In this document: positions 61,885 to 64,000 of the stretch, piece by piece
Numbering within the stretch: position 1 is the first letter of the stretch
Layout of the letters: each line of letters opens with the position of its first letter
Origin: Rutidosis leptorrhynchoides
Taxonomy: Eukaryota > Streptophyta > Magnoliopsida > Asterales > Asteraceae
Length of the DNA stretch: 64,000 nucleotides
NCBI RefSeq assembly: GCF_046630445.1
Contig: NC_092336.1
Span: 509,549,501 to 509,613,500, forward strand
Direction of reading: 5' to 3'
Notes under the pieces: generated by a model
The model's database searches: none
Told to the model about the DNA's origin: nothing
What the model saw: only the letters and a program-made list of their open reading frames with translations
Program-made: the position numbers and the translations under genes

Positions 61885-64000
61885 TATGCTGTCAACACCG
61901 GTGCTGAGAGAAGCTTTAACACTAGAGAAATAGGTCACGACGTTTATAAACCTGTACCTACCTTAGACAACGTGTACTATATAGAACTATTAAACTTGGA
62001 AGTTTTAACTTAGTGGTTGAAACAAACTGGTTATCTGACGATACAACCAAGGCAGCTACAACTAGAAGGCTATTCGAATTCCTTTTCCTGATGATAATGG
62101 TGTACGAAGAGGAGATCAGTACGCCGTCATGTCACACTAATTACTCGAAGGTCCATAAGTACAGGAGATGATAATGTCTCACAACTCTGACACATGTGAG
62201 TAAAGATGAATCGACATTTAAGAGACCCGAATATGTCTTGACTATTAGAGATTTCCCTGAAGTTACACGTCCACCCCACTGTGAGGTTGAATTTCAGATT
62301 GATTTGGTGCCAGCAGCTACACCCGTTACGCGTACAATATACGGACTTGCACCTTTAGAACTACAAGAGCTTCCCGTGGTGAAGAACATCAGAGTTGTAA
62401 TGCCCTAATTTGTGATCGGTACTAGAAGGTAGGTCACATAGCCATGAATTTCCGAGTTGGAGCTCCAGTCTTGTTTGTTAAGAAGAAGGATGGGTCGATG
62501 AGGTTGTGTATCGACAACAGAAAATTCAACAAGTTGACAATCAAGAATCGGTATTCGCTACCGAGAATTGATGACTTATTTGATCAACTATAAGGATCTA
62601 GTTGTTATTCAAAGATTGATTTGAGATCCGGGTATCACCAATTGAGATTCAAAGGAGCTGATGTCCCAAAGACAGCGTTTAGAACACGTTACGGACAATA
62701 TGAGTTTACAGTTATGTCGTTTGGTTTGACGAACGCACCAGTAGTGTTCATGGACCTCATGAACCGTGTGTGTAAGCCATACCTAGATAAATTCATCATT
62801 GTGTTCATTGATGATATATTGGTGTACTCCAAGAACAGAGAAGAGCACGAGCAGCATCTACGTTCGATATTGACTATGCTTAGATAAGAGAAGTTGTATG
62901 CAAAGTTCTCTAAGTGTGACTTTTGGTTACCAGAAGTACAATTTCTTAGCCATGTTGTAGGGGCCAATGGAATACAGGTAGATTCAGCAAAGATTGAGTC
63001 GGTTAAGAATTGGGAAACTCCCAAGACGCCAACGCAGATTAGGCAATTTTTGGGACTATCCGGTTACTACAGGAGATTCATTGAAGGATTCTCTAAGATC
63101 GCCCGACCATTGACTGCGTTGACTCATAAGGGCAAGAAGTTTGAGTGGTCAGAACCGCAAGAGACTGCATTTCAGTTGTTGGAGGAGAAGTTAACAACTG
63201 CACCAGTATCGTCGCTACCCGAGGGAAGTGAAGATTTTGTTGTTTATTGTGATGCCTCACATCAAGGAATGGGTTGCGTGCTTATGCAACGAAACAAGGT
63301 TATTGCTTATGGATCGCGTCAGTTAAAGATTCACGAGCAGAACTACACTACGCACGACCTTGAGTTAGGAGCTATTGTCTTTGCACTTAAAATTTGGAGA
63401 CACTACCTGTTTGGAACCAAGTTCACTATCTTCACTGACCATAAGAGTTTACAGCACATATTCGATCAGAAACAGCTCAACATGAGACAACGACATTGGA
63501 TGGAACTAGTTAATGATTATAACTGCGAACTTCAATACCATCTGGGCAAGGCGAATGTTGTGGAAGATGCTTTAAGCAGAAAAGAGCGAGAGAGACCTCT
63601 TAGGGTTAAGGATCTTAACATAGTTGTCCGTACGAATCTCACATCACAAATCCGTGAAGCACAACAAGAAGCCATGAAACAAGAGAATGTCGATGTTGAA
63701 TTTCTCAAAGGGATGGATAAGAAGTTTGACATCAAGGAGGACGGAACACGGTACTTTGCTAACCAAATTTGGGTACCAAAGTTTGGTGGATTGAGAGAAC
63801 TAGTGTTGGAGGAAGCACACAAGTCGAGATACTCAATTCATCTGGGATCAGATAAGATGTACCAGGATTTGAAGGCGTTTTATTGGTGGCCAAATTTGAA
63901 AGCTAACATTGCTACTTATGTCAGGAAGTGCTTAACTTGCGCTAAAGTCAAGGCTGAACATCAGAAGCCATCAGAATTATTAACTCAACCAGAGATTCCC
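61885..64000 (+). pseudogene. pol: R4 pol remnant (protease, RT, RNase H, integrase zinc finger), runs off window
   Basis: A protease-like start reads VNTGAERSF, with Asn where the catalytic Asp is expected. A region around 62,220-62,370 matches the pre-RT segment ([17 protein letters not shown]). RT follows with [24 protein letters not shown] and FIDDILVYS. Stops: TAA at 62,591-62,593 and TAA at 62,885-62,887, in the same frame. After that the frame is open to the window end, with RNase H ([24 protein letters not shown]) and an integrase HHCC region ([31 protein letters not shown]). Same general lineage as R3. The element cannot make a full polyprotein as read. Confidence 0.85.

Larger units (their letters stand above)
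35167..64000 (+). mobile_element. R4: old Ty3/gypsy element, 5' part, split by R2 and R3, open at the window end
   Basis: The 5' LTR starts TGTAACAACC at 35,167 and ends GTGTTACA at 47,383, interrupted by R2. A PBS-like sequence follows. The leader is interrupted by R3 (47,998-61,089) and resumes at 61,095. Decayed protease, RT, RNase H and integrase zinc-finger regions follow to the window end. The 3' LTR lies outside. The leader resembles that of R3 (GCATTAGTGTGTCT-type segment), so R4 and R3 are related. TSDs of R2 and R3 inside R4 show it is the oldest of the three. Confidence 0.85.

Overview
The window is AT-rich plant nuclear DNA made almost entirely of transposable elements. Evidence for a plant: spliced genes with GT-AG introns, TTTAGGG-type telomere-like tracts, initiator-tRNA-Met primed Ty3/gypsy elements, a FAR1/MULE transposase gene and a U6 snRNA relic. 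The style of the gypsy polyproteins suggests a eudicot, plausibly Asteraceae; that placement is inference. I see no ordinary host gene with confidence.

Region 1 (about 1-27,900) is a Mutator-like (MULE) locus of the kind that carries Ulp1-like genes. The + strand holds two diverged copies of a multi-exon Ulp1-like gene (2,973-6,164 and 8,521-22,982). Small proline-rich or coiled-coil ORFs precede each. On the - strand, convergent with the second copy, lies a five-exon FAR1/MULE transposase gene (23,671-27,536) whose inferred exons join into an open 856-codon frame. Copy 1 has lost its protease domain. Copy 2 has stops, frameshifts and replaced catalytic residues, and is split by a retrotransposon. 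The noncoding DNA is studded with a palindromic motif close to AACATACATNNATGTATGTT.

Retrotransposon R1 (12,486-21,012, TSD ATGGT) sits in the acidic exon of Ulp1 copy 2. It has 2,383-bp LTRs and one gag ORF, and no pol. In place of pol it has noncoding DNA with tandem arrays that fold into hairpins whose stems covary; one array is also in each LTR.

Region 2 (27,900-35,166) holds TA microsatellites, three neighbouring fold-back elements with telomere-like tracts, a 995-bp CACTA-type non-autonomous element, a U6 snRNA pseudogene, a LINE 3' remnant and a possible hAT relic.

Region 3 (35,167-64,000) is a set of nested gypsy elements. The oldest, R4, has its 5' LTR split by R2 (37,824-46,998, TSD TTCAG, pol broken by stops and frameshifts, a 328-bp retroposon in its 5' LTR). 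R4's leader is split by R3 (47,998-61,089, TSD ATACC). R3 is young, with two 3,251-bp LTRs differing at about 18 sites and an intact 1,523-aa Gag-Pol. Between its 5' LTR and gag it carries two extra sense ORFs: an acidic 203-aa protein and a 227-aa F-box protein. R4's decayed pol resumes after R3 and runs off the window.

Most notable: the F-box gene inside an apparently intact retrotransposon; the covarying hairpin arrays in R1; and the palindrome-studded MULE with Ulp1-like genes, which recalls VANDAL-type anti-silencing systems.
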